DNA from: Thalassocella blandensis
GTDB lineage: Bacteria; Pseudomonadota; Gammaproteobacteria; Pseudomonadales; Cellvibrionaceae
DNA: 64,000 bases
Assembly: GCA_902141825.1 (NCBI GenBank)
Contig: CABFPG010000006.1
Location: 365,255 to 429,254, forward strand
Reading direction: 5' to 3'
Below are positions 37,286-48,900 of the stretch, piece after piece. The notes beneath the pieces were generated by a model that was not told where the DNA came from, made no database searches, and saw nothing but the letters and a program-made list of their open reading frames with translations. The position numbers were made by a program, and so were the translations under genes. Position 1 is the first letter of the stretch; each line of letters begins with the position of its first letter.

Positions 37286-40200
37286 ATGTCTTACATCGCA
37301 TTACATCGCCCCGTTGCGAGTGACTCCAAACTGGAACGCTTACATCTTTTTGCTGGTCGCCATTTAGGAGAAGAAGAGTTCGATCGTCAGCAAGCCTACG
37401 CGGATGCCCGCGTTGCTCCATTGTTGGGACTGCAGCGCGCGGGAATTATCTCTGGCTTAACGCTGGAAACTCGCGCGTCGCAAAGCCTCGCTGAAAATGA
37501 AGCGTTCGTCGTCAATCCCGGACTCGCAGTTACTGCAAAAGGGGAAACACTCTCTACCGTACGTCCGCTTCGCGCCAACTGGCAGGCCGTGATTGAAGAT
37601 TATTTAACGCGAACAGCCACCACAGATGCAACAGGTGTTTACTACTTAATTTTACGTCAGGCTTCGCGCACTATCGACAGCCCGACAGTTGAGCCCTGCC
37701 AACGCGAAGAGTTTGACCCGACTCGTGATTCACGCCTCGTCACCGTCAGCACCATTGAGTTAAAACGCATTGCGGTCGATCCGGCCTTAGTGACAACAAC
37801 AACACCAGAACAAATGCAAAACTGGATCGTTGCTGAGCGTGTTGATGGAAGTTTTCTCAACAGTTTCCAACAATCTGTTCCATTGGCGATGTTGGCGGTC
37901 AGCAGTGCCGCGGATGTTCATACCGTCGAGTGGGTTTCCGTTGCCGCGGGCCGATATATGGCACAGGAATACGGCGGGTATCTTGCGTTAATGAATCAGG
38001 TACATGCAGCGTTTAATCAGACTATGCAGAATTTCTCTCTGCCTGACACCACCGATACCCTGCAAGACTTTCTGAACAACCAGCTCCGTTTGGACTTTTT
38101 ACCTGCTGCCGGTCAACTACCCTTAGCCTGGTTGAATGAACCGGATTCAACCACTCCAGAATTATTCTGGATGCCGCAACATCTTGGCATTGATATGGTT
38201 CCTGTGCCCACAGGTACAGTACAAGACCTTATCCGTCGGCATTTACCACGACGCGTGATTGACCTTCGCCATGCCGAGGGTGATCGTATTCGTTTGCTAC
38301 TGGCCATCGACGAATCTCAATATCGCTCCAACTTATTAGATATTCCTCCCATTGACGGTAAATTAGCTTCAGATACCTATCGCTTTTACATGCGAGCCTA
38401 CAATGCATGGCGCAAATGGCGAATCCAGTTTAACGAACTTTACTATGTACTGCCGTCTACGGAAGAACCTCTTCCAGACCCGACAGGTGAAATAGAACAC
38501 GCTGTGCTGGACCCCGAACAGTTTAAGCAAATGGATTTACCAAAGCCCACTTTACCACCGCTTACCCCTGCACAATTGTTTAGCCATGTGCGCGCCCGTG
38601 CGCTGGCTGAACTTTCGAATGGCGGATCTTCGGCGCCCTACCCCTATAACCAGGCGAATCCCGCACAACCTGATTTTTATTCGGACTGGTTAGTGGATGT
38701 GGAAGGAAGTGATGTTCCACCACCTGCGCCAACACCGGAAAAAGATGGTTTAGTAATTCAATATGCTATTGCTCTGGTTGAACAGGAAGCGATAGAAAAT
38801 CAGATACGAGCGATACGAACCCGACTTGAAAAAACACGCGATCTGGTTTTATTACAACGTCAACAACTCGATACACAAACGGTGTCGCTGGCATCGCTCG
38901 CTGGTGGTGTTGCGGGAGACGGCAATGGTTTACAGGTTGCACGCTGGCTACCTTATGCAAGCCTAAATACTGACATGTTGCCACAAGAAGCAATTCCGGC
39001 TACGGCAGCCGGTGCCGCACCTGCGACATACAGTGAAGCGGTTACCGACGGAGGTGAAGCAGCACTTCGCGAGGCCGGTGCTGCTTCATCCGAAAAAATG
39101 AACACCAATGCAACGATGTTGCCACTCAACTTTGCCACAGATTATACGTCCGGCTATATGACGAACTATGGCTCTACTGCTTACAGCGCACCACAAAAAT
39201 TAACCTATACCCTGGCCGATAATAACACGAGTAAAGCCAACTATTCTCAACAGGCATTCAGTCAGAATTTATTATCATCGGCGTTGAACAATACAACGCA
39301 ATTACAACAAAGCACACTTACCATTAAGCCCAAAACCTTTTCGGCATTTGAGCTTGGCGTTAATAAAAAACGTTTGAACCTGCTTGAGAATCTCAGCAAA
39401 GCGCCTATCAGCAAACCCGCTTATCAGCCGAAAGAATTTCGTTTTGGGGTATTGGATCATATCAGTCCGGAGATCAACGAATACCAGAAAGCGTACTACG
39501 GCATGCAGGATCTTCTCTCTATTCTGCCCGATATGTTTGATGCAACCGATGCCAGCGCGCTTCGCACGTCGCTCAAAACAGTCATCTCGGAAACCGGTTT
39601 GTTAGACCCAGCAATCCTCGAAACCAATATCACCACCGAAACCAATAGAATATTACAGGAAGAAACTCTCCCCGAGCCTCGACCAAGTTTCGAGAAAATA
39701 CGAGGTTTGGTTGCCAGTCAACAACGTTACGATTCCATGTTCAAAGCCGGAAAGATCCTGACGCAGTGGATTGCTATTTGCGAGGCCCGATACAACACCA
39801 TCGAACGAAAGTTACAGGGAAAACTGCGAGAGCACACACGTAAGCTAGCTCAAATAGACAAACTCAGCGGCATGATTCGTGTTGCACGCGAAACACTGGA
39901 AAATCTGGACCGGTTTTTCGACGAGCAAGTCGGAGACTACGGCATTGCACAACGTTTGCTGGAAGAAGATTGGAGAAGTGTTTACGACAAAAATATCGAG
40001 CGTTCAAAAATACTGACAACCGCCGTGCAGGGACTCTACTACGTTCGAGAACGCAGCACGCCTGTCACACGCACACTAACAGATCCTCTTGCGCTGCGTC
40101 ACAAAAACCCTGATGACATAGTGCCAGGATGTGACAGGCATACAGATGCAGACCTGCCAGACGAACTTGATACCTTTTTCGATTCAGTCGTTGAGCTCCC

Positions 40201-41080
40201 GATGGATGACTGGGCAGTACTCAAACCACTTCAACCCAAACTGCCCCCATTTCATCGCTTTGACTTTATTAACCAGCTGCGCTCATCACGCTTTCAATCG
40301 CGCCCAAAACGCTTGTTTAGCTACAACCAGTCCGAAACGCTGGCTGCCCGCCTGTTCCCCGTTCAGCAGCAAACGCTCAACATTATAAATCAGTGGTCTG
40401 TGCGCAACTTACCGAATGCTTATGCCAGTGCCGTTAATACCCAGCGATTGGCTGCTAAGGTAATGTCGTTGGAAGATCTGCTATCGCATGGCCGTGGTCA
40501 TTTACGTGCAGAGGCGCAAACTTTGCACTCCCGCCTGGAACAATGCCTGTACTGCATTTTGGAAAAGCTGGCGCTACTTCCAGGATCACTACGCTTGCAA
40601 TGGGGGCAGCTGGCCGAAGCCGATCGTATAAAAGTCGATAACGTTGCCTATTGGCCTGGGTTAGAAGCGGCTGAACAGGAAGACTTTAATGCGACGCGCA
40701 CCTTGTCCGAATTAATCCACTGGCTGTTCAAACAATTGGCGTCCGATGCAGAAGCCAGCAGCAGAAACGCATTACGAAATATGGTGCGTGCAATATTAAT
40801 TTTTGCATCCTTGGGCGACCCTCAGGAAATTGTACGCGGTAAAGTATTTCTACCACCTAAGCGTTCGTTCAATGGCGAGCGTTTCCGCGTAAAACTGAAT
40901 CGACGCATGTTACCTGGCACTCAATTGAAATTGCTGGATGAGTATCAGGAAGTGGCCGCCGAGTTAACCGTGGAAGACGATGATGCGGACAGCACAGAGG
41001 TGCGAATCGTTAATCTGGTAATTCCCAATATTGCGATTACGAGTCACTTCTCAGTGGTTGGTAAGACGCGGAAAGGTTAG
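37286..41080 (+). CDS. eCIS-associated giant paralogue (1264 aa)
   Basis: Unknown function. The start at ATG 37286 is chosen from its GGAGAAGGA ribosome-binding site; the upstream frame overlaps the previous gene. The N-terminal ~110 residues share the paralogue module (LHLFAGRHLGEEEFDRQQAY, QRAGIISGLTLETRAS, VNPGLAVTAKGETL). The long remainder is mostly alpha-helical with coiled-coil-like segments (~475-600 and ~770-920) and a small C-terminal beta domain (FRVKLNRRMLPGTQLKLLDE). It may be a fibre or an elongated baseplate spoke; no fibre-tip lectin was recognised. Confidence 0.55.
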   Translation: MSYIALHRPVASDSKLERLHLFAGRHLGEEEFDRQQAYADARVAPLLGLQRAGIISGLTLETRASQSLAENEAFVVNPGLAVTAKGETLSTVRPLRANWQAVIEDYLTRTATTDATGVYYLILRQASRTIDSPTVEPCQREEFDPTRDSRLVTVSTIELKRIAVDPALVTTTTPEQMQNWIVAERVDGSFLNSFQQSVPLAMLAVSSAADVHTVEWVSVAAGRYMAQEYGGYLALMNQVHAAFNQTMQNFSLPDTTDTLQDFLNNQLRLDFLPAAGQLPLAWLNEPDSTTPELFWMPQHLGIDMVPVPTGTVQDLIRRHLPRRVIDLRHAEGDRIRLLLAIDESQYRSNLLDIPPIDGKLASDTYRFYMRAYNAWRKWRIQFNELYYVLPSTEEPLPDPTGEIEHAVLDPEQFKQMDLPKPTLPPLTPAQLFSHVRARALAELSNGGSSAPYPYNQANPAQPDFYSDWLVDVEGSDVPPPAPTPEKDGLVIQYAIALVEQEAIENQIRAIRTRLEKTRDLVLLQRQQLDTQTVSLASLAGGVAGDGNGLQVARWLPYASLNTDMLPQEAIPATAAGAAPATYSEAVTDGGEAALREAGAASSEKMNTNATMLPLNFATDYTSGYMTNYGSTAYSAPQKLTYTLADNNTSKANYSQQAFSQNLLSSALNNTTQLQQSTLTIKPKTFSAFELGVNKKRLNLLENLSKAPISKPAYQPKEFRFGVLDHISPEINEYQKAYYGMQDLLSILPDMFDATDASALRTSLKTVISETGLLDPAILETNITTETNRILQEETLPEPRPSFEKIRGLVASQQRYDSMFKAGKILTQWIAICEARYNTIERKLQGKLREHTRKLAQIDKLSGMIRVARETLENLDRFFDEQVGDYGIAQRLLEEDWRSVYDKNIERSKILTTAVQGLYYVRERSTPVTRTLTDPLALRHKNPDDIVPGCDRHTDADLPDELDTFFDSVVELPMDDWAVLKPLQPKLPPFHRFDFINQLRSSRFQSRPKRLFSYNQSETLAARLFPVQQQTLNIINQWSVRNLPNAYASAVNTQRLAAKVMSLEDLLSHGRGHLRAEAQTLHSRLEQCLYCILEKLALLPGSLRLQWGQLAEADRIKVDNVAYWPGLEAAEQEDFNATRTLSELIHWLFKQLASDAEASSRNALRNMVRAILIFASLGDPQEIVRGKVFLPPKRSFNGERFRVKLNRRMLPGTQLKLLDEYQEVAAELTVEDDDADSTEVRIVNLVIPNIAITSHFSVVGKTRKG

Positions 41081-41097
41081 CAAAGGAAAAGCTATTT

Positions 41098-42864
41098 ATG
41101 TTGCGATCTGCTAATGCCACTATCATCGGACGACTGAAAATTCGTGGTTCAAAAGATCACTGCCAACGCCTGCAACAGGAATTCTCCTTAATGGAATGGC
41201 CGGAGCCGGATGACGCCGCCTGGGTGTTTGTTCGCAAACTTCATGTGCAGGCACCAGCACATCGAGCAGCGGCAGATGTAAAATCGCAGGCAAAAAACTT
41301 TGTCGCACAAAATACTGAATCGGAAAACATCAAACGTTTTCAAAGTGACGAAGCCATGGTGTCTGCTTTCGCGTGCGACTTGCTTGACGGCAACGCGTCT
41401 GAACGTTGGTATTGGCAACATTGGTCACACTTATTTACGAGCAATACATCTTCAGCGCTGCGTCAATTGCTGTCTGAGTTTATTTCTCATACCAGTGCTG
41501 TTTTACAGCGCTTGTACGACGCCCGAAAACTTGAAAAATTCTGGCAATGCTTGACAGAAGAAGATGCCTTGCGGTTAAAAGCAGAAATGGCATCACAGGG
41601 CGGCTATCGCAACATTGACATTAGTGAAATCGCAGCGAACATTCCCGCGTATGATTTGGCGATGCCCACTGCCATTCATCCTGCCTGGTATGTAAGCCTG
41701 GCGTCCTTAGCTGGGAAAAGTCAAAAGCTTCAATGGGCTCAGATGATGTTCGCACGTCAACACTGGCCCTTAGCATTTGCGCAGGCACCCGCAGAAACGT
41801 TAAAAACTGTGATTCTGTGGTGGCAGATGGAACAAACGCTTTCACCACTGCACAGTGACCATGCTCGGTCTCCCAAGCACGATCAAGAAGCTGCAGAAAA
41901 TTATTCCCACAGTAGCGACGATGACCGCAAGAAAACGCAAAAAGGCAGAAACTCAAGCGGCTATGACGCACGACATAGCTCTTCAATAGATCGTTCTACA
42001 CTTGCATCTAGTGAAAAGTCAGTTTCTATTAGCGCTTCGTCGGATTTAGATATACCGGCAATAAGTAGTGGAGACCTTCACAATCGCTCTACAAGAAATG
42101 ACGAATCAACCACGGAAACATCACACAATGGATCGATACCATTTTATTCAGAGAAACAGATAGCAAACTCTCTTCACGCGGACCAAGCAGAAAACACGGT
42201 ACCGCATCTCCATTCTTCCTCAGGCTCCAACAGTAGTGACCATGCCGATAAAAAAATAGGTGTGCATTCGACCGATAGCGCGTCCGCGCCGTGGACTTTG
42301 AGCCAGAACGATCTTAACGCAAGAGCTATGGATGAGCGATCCTTGGATATGAGTACCGATGTCGCCTCAGCGAATCTCATAAATAGCGGAGATGAAAGCT
42401 TTACTACACAACAAGGCGGCATGCTATTTCTACTGAACGTACTGCGTCGTCAAGAAATGCAGCAACTACTCGCCGACTATTGGACGATTTACCCATCCGG
42501 GTGGTTCTGGCTCTATCGCCTTGCAGAACTTTTACATGTTGATGAAGACGATCCACTTGCACAGTTTGTGCTGCAACAAATGGGTGTTGATGCAAACACA
42601 CCACTTTCAAGTGTTCCACCCTTGCCGCAGGCAGAGCAAATTCGCAGTTTACTAGGTCAGTGGTATGCACCAGAAACACTTTGGAACAAATCACTTTTAG
42701 CACTGCCCGCAAGAATTCAAACCAGCCAAAGTCACATCGATCTTTTCGCACCAATAAACTCAGTGCGACTGGATGTCCGACTGGCCGGGCTCGATGTTAA
42801 CCCAGGTTGGCTCCCCTGGCTTGGACGTGTAGTGCACTTCCATTTTCAGGAGGCACAGTACTAA
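41098..42864 (+). CDS. eCIS-associated protein, possible tape measure (588 aa)
   Basis: Unknown, 588 aa. Two structured ends flank a Ser/Asn/Asp-rich low-complexity centre (~255-435). The C-terminal part contains GGMLFLLNVLRRQEMQQLLA and RLAGLDVNPGWLPWLGRVVH, a pattern reminiscent of the 'tape measure'-annotated eCIS proteins that precede the AAA+ gene in PVC and AFP. Its position directly before the AAA+ ATPase agrees with that. Alternatives are a chaperone or a baseplate factor. Its stop overlaps the next start (TAATG). Confidence 0.5.
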   Translation: MLRSANATIIGRLKIRGSKDHCQRLQQEFSLMEWPEPDDAAWVFVRKLHVQAPAHRAAADVKSQAKNFVAQNTESENIKRFQSDEAMVSAFACDLLDGNASERWYWQHWSHLFTSNTSSALRQLLSEFISHTSAVLQRLYDARKLEKFWQCLTEEDALRLKAEMASQGGYRNIDISEIAANIPAYDLAMPTAIHPAWYVSLASLAGKSQKLQWAQMMFARQHWPLAFAQAPAETLKTVILWWQMEQTLSPLHSDHARSPKHDQEAAENYSHSSDDDRKKTQKGRNSSGYDARHSSSIDRSTLASSEKSVSISASSDLDIPAISSGDLHNRSTRNDESTTETSHNGSIPFYSEKQIANSLHADQAENTVPHLHSSSGSNSSDHADKKIGVHSTDSASAPWTLSQNDLNARAMDERSLDMSTDVASANLINSGDESFTTQQGGMLFLLNVLRRQEMQQLLADYWTIYPSGWFWLYRLAELLHVDEDDPLAQFVLQQMGVDANTPLSSVPPLPQAEQIRSLLGQWYAPETLWNKSLLALPARIQTSQSHIDLFAPINSVRLDVRLAGLDVNPGWLPWLGRVVHFHFQEAQY

Positions 42865-44975
42865 TGCCATCAACCACTACCGATATTTCGCAGCAAACCT
42901 CGGTCCAGCTTTGGCAACAACTGGCTGCGCTGGTGCGCTTATCTCTCGTAAAATTCTGGTGCCAGGCCCTGCCAAAAGACAACGGCCTCTTGCAATTACT
43001 TCGTGATGAAGCCGAAATCTTATTGCAAACATCACCAGCGAATAAAGAGGCTATTGATGCAGAGCGAGTAGATAAAGAGCGAGTGGAGAAAAACCTGCTT
43101 GAAAGCAACACGCTTTACCAAACGCTCTCCAACAACTGGCCCATTGCGCGTGATGAACCGCTTGCAAAATTTATCCTCGACCACGAACTCACGCTTGATG
43201 ATGCGCTGTTACTCACCTTGCTGGGTGAGATGGAACGCAGCCACACAGTGGTGTTAGTCGTACATCAATTACAAGCGCCTGTACATTCAGGTGGTACTGT
43301 CGGACTTCATCAACTTCATCCTACAGTTCACTTACTAGAGTCCTGGCTATCTGCCTTAAATCCCGATTCCGATTTTTCATTTGCTCAATGTCTCGGCCAT
43401 TATTTATTTGACAGTAAAATAATTCAAAAAAGGGGTGACGGCCCCATCCCCTTGCAACAACTTTATATCTCCATCGAATTCTGGGCGTTGATGACGGGCC
43501 AACTTCGTCACTGGCCCGCATGCCATTTAATTAAAAATGATAACCGCCAAAAACAGAGGAGCCTGCTAGCCACCACATTACAACAGCAGATTCCCGTTAT
43601 CGCTAACATGCTGCAACAGGGACTTGCACAAGGTGTTGTGCTGCGAGGCGTACCGGGCAGCGGTAGAAAAATTTTCACCGCCGTAATTGCACAGGAAATG
43701 GGACTTCAAGCCATCGCGATGGAAGATGAACACTGGCAAAGCAACCCCGCACTGGTTGCCAGTGTACGCTACGGCAACTGGTTACCAGTCCTCTCCCCTA
43801 GACTCGGGCCCGGAGAATCTATTCAACGTCAGCAACCGAACCCTTCGCACCCCATGTTCTTCCACGTTGGAACTGATGGGGCTATTGACATGCCGGGCTT
43901 TCTGGAAATCACCATGCCCCTGCCCGACCGGGAGCAACGAAAAGGTTTGTGGCAAAGCCATTTATCCAGAGACGAACTTTTAGCAGAACGCGTGGCCAAT
44001 GCATTACTGAGTGGCCCGACGATTCATACCTTGGCGAGTAAAGCCAAAATTATTGCGGCTAAAAGCCAGCATGCTGTTAGTTACCAAGACGTCGTACAAG
44101 CTCGCATCGAAACCGGGGCAGAAAATCTACGCTTATTGGCTCAACCGGATACACGCTTAGTACCACGCGATGCCATTGTGCTTCCACCACTTGTTGAGAG
44201 CGAACTGGATAGATTTGTAGAGCGCGCGCAATTGCGTGAATCACTTTGGAATGGATTAGGTACAACATTAAAACAAACCAATACCGCAGGTGTTAGAGCC
44301 TTATTCGTTGGAGAAAGCGGTACCGGAAAAACGCTCGCCGCCAGTTATATTGCTACGCGTCTGGGATCACCGCTTTACCGCGTAGATCTTTCCGCCGTTA
44401 TGAATAAATATATTGGGGAAAGTGAAAAAAATCTTTCCGCAGTTTTAGACATGGCGGCCGCCGGTGATTACGTCTTGCTGTTCGACGAAGCGGATTCTCT
44501 ATTTGGCAAACGGACAGAAGGAAAAGAAACCGGAGAGCGTTTTGCCAATATGCTTACCCATTTTCTCCTCACTCGTATCGAAAACCACCCCGGCATCGTT
44601 GTACTCACTTCAAACAATCGAGAACGTATCGACTCCGCCTTCAGCCGCCGCCTCGATTTGATTGTTGAATTTCCATTACCCGGATTTGAAGAGCGCCAAC
44701 AGTTATGGAAAAGCCATTTGGGTAAACGCGGCCCTGGAGACGAAGTCTACATGTTACTTGCGAGCTATTGTGATTTTGCCGGCGGCCAGTTACGCAACGT
44801 GGTATTAGCCGCTGCTGCTCATGCAGGCGATGGCTCAATCTCTTCACAAGATTTACTTGTCGGCTTACATGCCGAATATCGCAAACTGGGGCGCGAACTG
44901 CCTGGTAAACTCAACCAGTTGATGCATTTTTCCCAAAATGCCGTTACACAACAAGCTATTCATCAGGTGACCTAA
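42864..44975 (+). CDS. eCIS AAA+ ATPase (Pvc15-like) with two ATPase modules
   Basis: A 703-aa cytoplasmic AAA+ ATPase, the hallmark ATPase of eCIS loci (Pvc15/Afp15-like), proposed to load or unfold cargo or aid assembly. An N-terminal domain (~1-230) precedes a degenerate first module (GVPGSGRK at 262-269; no convincing Walker B) and a canonical second module: Walker A GESGTGKT at 483-490, Walker B LLFDEAD with D541/E542, sensor SNNRERIDSAFSRRLD including the arginine finger. The ATG at 42864 overlaps the preceding stop. The next gene begins 2 bp after its stop. Confidence 0.92.
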   Translation: MPSTTTDISQQTSVQLWQQLAALVRLSLVKFWCQALPKDNGLLQLLRDEAEILLQTSPANKEAIDAERVDKERVEKNLLESNTLYQTLSNNWPIARDEPLAKFILDHELTLDDALLLTLLGEMERSHTVVLVVHQLQAPVHSGGTVGLHQLHPTVHLLESWLSALNPDSDFSFAQCLGHYLFDSKIIQKRGDGPIPLQQLYISIEFWALMTGQLRHWPACHLIKNDNRQKQRSLLATTLQQQIPVIANMLQQGLAQGVVLRGVPGSGRKIFTAVIAQEMGLQAIAMEDEHWQSNPALVASVRYGNWLPVLSPRLGPGESIQRQQPNPSHPMFFHVGTDGAIDMPGFLEITMPLPDREQRKGLWQSHLSRDELLAERVANALLSGPTIHTLASKAKIIAAKSQHAVSYQDVVQARIETGAENLRLLAQPDTRLVPRDAIVLPPLVESELDRFVERAQLRESLWNGLGTTLKQTNTAGVRALFVGESGTGKTLAASYIATRLGSPLYRVDLSAVMNKYIGESEKNLSAVLDMAAAGDYVLLFDEADSLFGKRTEGKETGERFANMLTHFLLTRIENHPGIVVLTSNNRERIDSAFSRRLDLIVEFPLPGFEERQQLWKSHLGKRGPGDEVYMLLASYCDFAGGQLRNVVLAAAAHAGDGSISSQDLLVGLHAEYRKLGRELPGKLNQLMHFSQNAVTQQAIHQVT

Positions 44976-44977
44976 TT

Positions 44978-45970
44978 ATGGAAGACTACGCCATTGGCCA
45001 ATCAATATTAGTTAAACCCGATTTCAGTTTTCAACAGATTGCCAGCACGCTAGAAAAACTAGGCTGGCAATGGACGGGGGACGACGATGAGGAATTTGCA
45101 AGATCTCTGGTACGAGACGAGCCTGAATTTTCCAGCTGGACCTGGCAAGGCCAGAAACCCATTTTAATTTATAGTTTTAATCCTATCGCCAAATTGCGTG
45201 TGCTGGATGTTGCCACATTGCCACCGGCACTGCGTGGTCAACTTGCACAACACCTTCCCCTCTTGCAAGATAACGATATTGAAGATTATCTGTTTGATTC
45301 CGAACCACGTAATCGCATGCTGGGACTTTGGGCCATGCAGGAAACCGAACGTGTGGATCTCTGCCCGCAGGCGCATCGTCTTGCGTTTGATACCCACCCA
45401 CAAGTATCAGAACTCTCTCGACAAGTGGAAACACGTTTAGAAAAAATGCAGGAAGCGAGAGAGTCATTGATGATTACCCTGGTGCAATTGGCTCAAGTTG
45501 CTGAGCCTGTTATCCGTGAACTGAATAACCCAATCACAACCGCCGCGCTTAAACCTACACGGGACGACCTCATAAAATTATTTGACCCTGCATTAGTTGA
45601 CGCGCTCATACCAGAAATTGAAGACGCCTTTCGCCGTCCACTTCTAGCCAACCCGGGAATTGATTATCCCAACTTAACTGTATCGGCCGTTAACGGAGGA
45701 TTACTACGCTGGTCAAATGAATTCAGCCGCAAATTCCCACAAGGCTACCGCAATATTTCAGGCTGGATGCAACCACAACATATCTGGTTAAGCTGGAATT
45801 GGCACAACGATAAAGGCGGTGCAGTGAATTATGATGGTCTGGTCTGGGTCAACCAGCGGTGGGTGTGGATACCCAAAGTATTTCGAATGGTATCCAATGC
45901 CATTCGCGCAAGCGCAAATGCAAACAAAGGAACAAAACCCTACGGTAACGCACCGACGACATTGCAGTAA
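44978..45970 (+). CDS. eCIS-associated protein of unknown function (330 aa)
   Basis: Not recognised. The 330-aa soluble protein is mixed alpha/beta, with an acidic early segment (TGDDDEEFARSLVRDEPEFS), a coiled helix (~145-180; SELSRQVETRLEKMQEARES), and an aromatic C-terminal domain (WMQPQHIWLSWNWHNDKGGA, VNYDGLVWVNQRWVWIPK). The gap to the AAA+ gene is 2 bp, implying co-translation and possibly physical partnership. It precedes the effector gene by 17 bp, so a cargo-loading adaptor role is conceivable; no evidence beyond position. Confidence 0.55.
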   Translation: MEDYAIGQSILVKPDFSFQQIASTLEKLGWQWTGDDDEEFARSLVRDEPEFSSWTWQGQKPILIYSFNPIAKLRVLDVATLPPALRGQLAQHLPLLQDNDIEDYLFDSEPRNRMLGLWAMQETERVDLCPQAHRLAFDTHPQVSELSRQVETRLEKMQEARESLMITLVQLAQVAEPVIRELNNPITTAALKPTRDDLIKLFDPALVDALIPEIEDAFRRPLLANPGIDYPNLTVSAVNGGLLRWSNEFSRKFPQGYRNISGWMQPQHIWLSWNWHNDKGGAVNYDGLVWVNQRWVWIPKVFRMVSNAIRASANANKGTKPYGNAPTTLQ

Positions 45971-45987
45971 ATTGTTGGACAAACACC

Positions 45988-48900
45988 ATGACGGACCAAA
46001 CCCAACAAACCAGCCGTGAGGCGGAAACTCGCCGCCGCAGTCGCGCCCCCGAACCAAACACAAGCGAATCACTCGCGAGCAGCGTTCCTGCGCCCTATAT
46101 CGATACCCTGCCTGTAAGTTCGGTTCCGCAATATATGAGCGGGCCGATAAGTTCGATGAGCATAGACCCACGTGCTTCAACATCGACCGCAGGCAGACTT
46201 CTCGATGCCTCCGCTAGCAGTGAATTAGATGGCGCAGCATCCCGCCAATCGCCCCCAGACTCTTCAGAGACAAGTACCGAAAATTCCGAAGCAGGAACAT
46301 CGGACGCGGCCATCAGCAGTAATGATGCAACAAGTGAATCTCCGTTGATGAGCGTAGGAGGAACTGCGCCTGAGGGAGGAATTTACGATGATTCTTTACA
46401 ACAATGTTTGCCCGAACAAACCTCCGACACAGAAGGAGGTGAAACCGAAACAGAAGATTCGCAAACAGGAGACAAAGGACAAGAAAAAAAACAGAAGAAA
46501 CAACCACTCCCAACACCATTAATCGCACGCACCGGTAATATCCAGGCACCACGTGTTCCCTCCCCTCCCGCTGCCGCGATTAAGCGCCGCACGCAGATCC
46601 AGCAACAAACGGGCGATACGCCCGAGATGCACCAGGCGAAAATTCAAGTCGCAGTGTTACGAGTTGTAGATGCTGCTCGAGACAGCCAAAGGCAAATTGT
46701 ATGGCGAGTCGGTAATCTCGCCAGTGATACGCGCAAATCATTTGAGGAAATCGCGCAAGATATTATGGCCTTTACCAGCGGCTGCATCATGCGAGTTCAA
46801 GAGGCCGTTACGGTAGCGAAAGAAGATATTACAACGGCAGTTGACTTGCAGATCGCACATTTTGCTGAAATGAAAGACGCAGAACAACAAGAGCAGGAAA
46901 AGTCTCGCGAAGAAATTCAACAAGAAGTAATGGATCGGTTAATCGAGCACGGCTCAGAGTTAGAAACCGCGCATACTGCATTACAAGAAGAATTCGCACC
47001 GTATCTTGAAGAAGCGAAATGCAATATTGAAAACATTGAAGAGAACGGTGCAGCTTTTCCATTATCACCGCCAGAAGGCACAGCCGCTCTGGAACCAAGC
47101 ACAGACTCACCACCCACTACCTCAGATGCTGCCAATGGACCACAACAAACCATGTTGATGGCGACTCAGGAATTGGAAAGCGTAATTGAACAAAAGCAAG
47201 GAACCAATGCATTAGGATACTGGTATGGCCATCGCATGGGCCCAGTACTCGAAGTGTTTTCCGAGCGTCGTAAAACAGAGCTGCATGATACGTTAGTTGC
47301 ACAGGCCACTGCGTTGGATAGTTATACCCTGGATTTTTCGAAAGCTGCAATGGGACTGTCCCTTCCAATGGCGCAATCTTTTCGAAATCGGGAAATACAG
47401 ACCAAGAGCACCGCCGAGCAAGGCACACTGGACGCCCGCCACAGGCTAGCAGTTAGTACCGGCGAACATGGCGACACGCTCATGCATAAATTCGACGGTG
47501 TTATAGCGTACCTCGACGAGGATCTTCAGCCACAGTTGGTGGATGGGTTAAGAAAAGCCGGACATCAAGCAGCAGAAGCATTTCGTGATCAAGGAAAGAT
47601 GAGCGAAAGAATGATGAATAACACAGCGGCTTCACTCGCGGCTGCCTACCCTGAACTGGTTTTTCGTGTGGCTGAAATGCTACCTGAAGGGGAATTTCTA
47701 AATGAACAGGAAGTGGGTCCACGCTTAAAAGCGGCCTGGGAAAGTTCCCGACGTTTACCCGACCAACAGTTCGCGCAAATGGAAATCCAAGCAAGTGAAA
47801 CCCTCGCCCAAGCGCGAGAGTCAGCCAGAACACAAATGGGTAACCTGGCTGAAACTGCAGATAAAAGCGTGCAGCAGGTTCAGGATACTGTAACAGCAAC
47901 GAAATTCGATTTTGACAGTTTCGGTTACCAGGTAACGGGAAGAATGCGCGAAGGAGGATGGAATTCCATCATTGGAGCACGAGCGTACGCGCAGCGCATG
48001 GCAGACAAGATTCTATCATCTCGAGACAAAGAGAATGGTGCGCTAGCAAACTTGCTGCGAAGCTTTGTGATCACTTTAAACAGTTCAATAAATAACGCGG
48101 GGAAAAACTATTTTTCTGCGGTTGAAGGTTTTAAAGGCCAGATGACCAGTGAAAATGATGGAGTTTTCACGAAGGTCGAAGCGGAATGTGACAAAATGCT
48201 CAGCGAAAAATCACAAAAACTCGATGAGAATCTCACCGCACCAGATCCCGATGTCACTACCGGTCTGGTGGTGCTTAACGTGGCAACGCTCGGATTAACC
48301 ACGGGCGTAACCGCGGGTTACCTCATATATAATGATGCCGATGATGATGACATATTTTCAGCCATAGGCGATCTCCAATGGCCAGCCCAACCTGCATTAG
48401 AGTATTACTTCAATAGCACCAAATACGGCAACAAAGGGAATTTGTTTCGTCGCTTTGACCAATGTCTAAGTGTCGATGCCGCATCTCGAGCAAAAGGGTT
48501 ATTCTCCTCAGATCACACCACAAGATTTAATGCGCGTCGAGATTCCATTAAAGACTCTCTGGGAATATTTGTTGGACTGAATTCTGACGCCCGACGTTCG
48601 CTCACGCAAGGCATGGATGAGGAGGAGCGCGAAGCCGCCGGTGACGATGCGGTTAACACCCTGGTCAGCGAAATCAATGACAGCTGGTCTGCGTATTTTC
48701 AAAGTGATGCAGAACGACGCATGGATGAAGGCTATCTTCGTGGCGATATGGGTATGGTGCTCTCGGCACGAATTGACCAAAGCTTAACGACCGCGCGTCG
48801 AAAAGGAAGTGATGAAATATTTCAATCGATCCAGGGAATGGAACAAATGGCACGTGATGAATTGGCCCGCAGCCAATCATCGCTCGCCATTACGCCCCAC

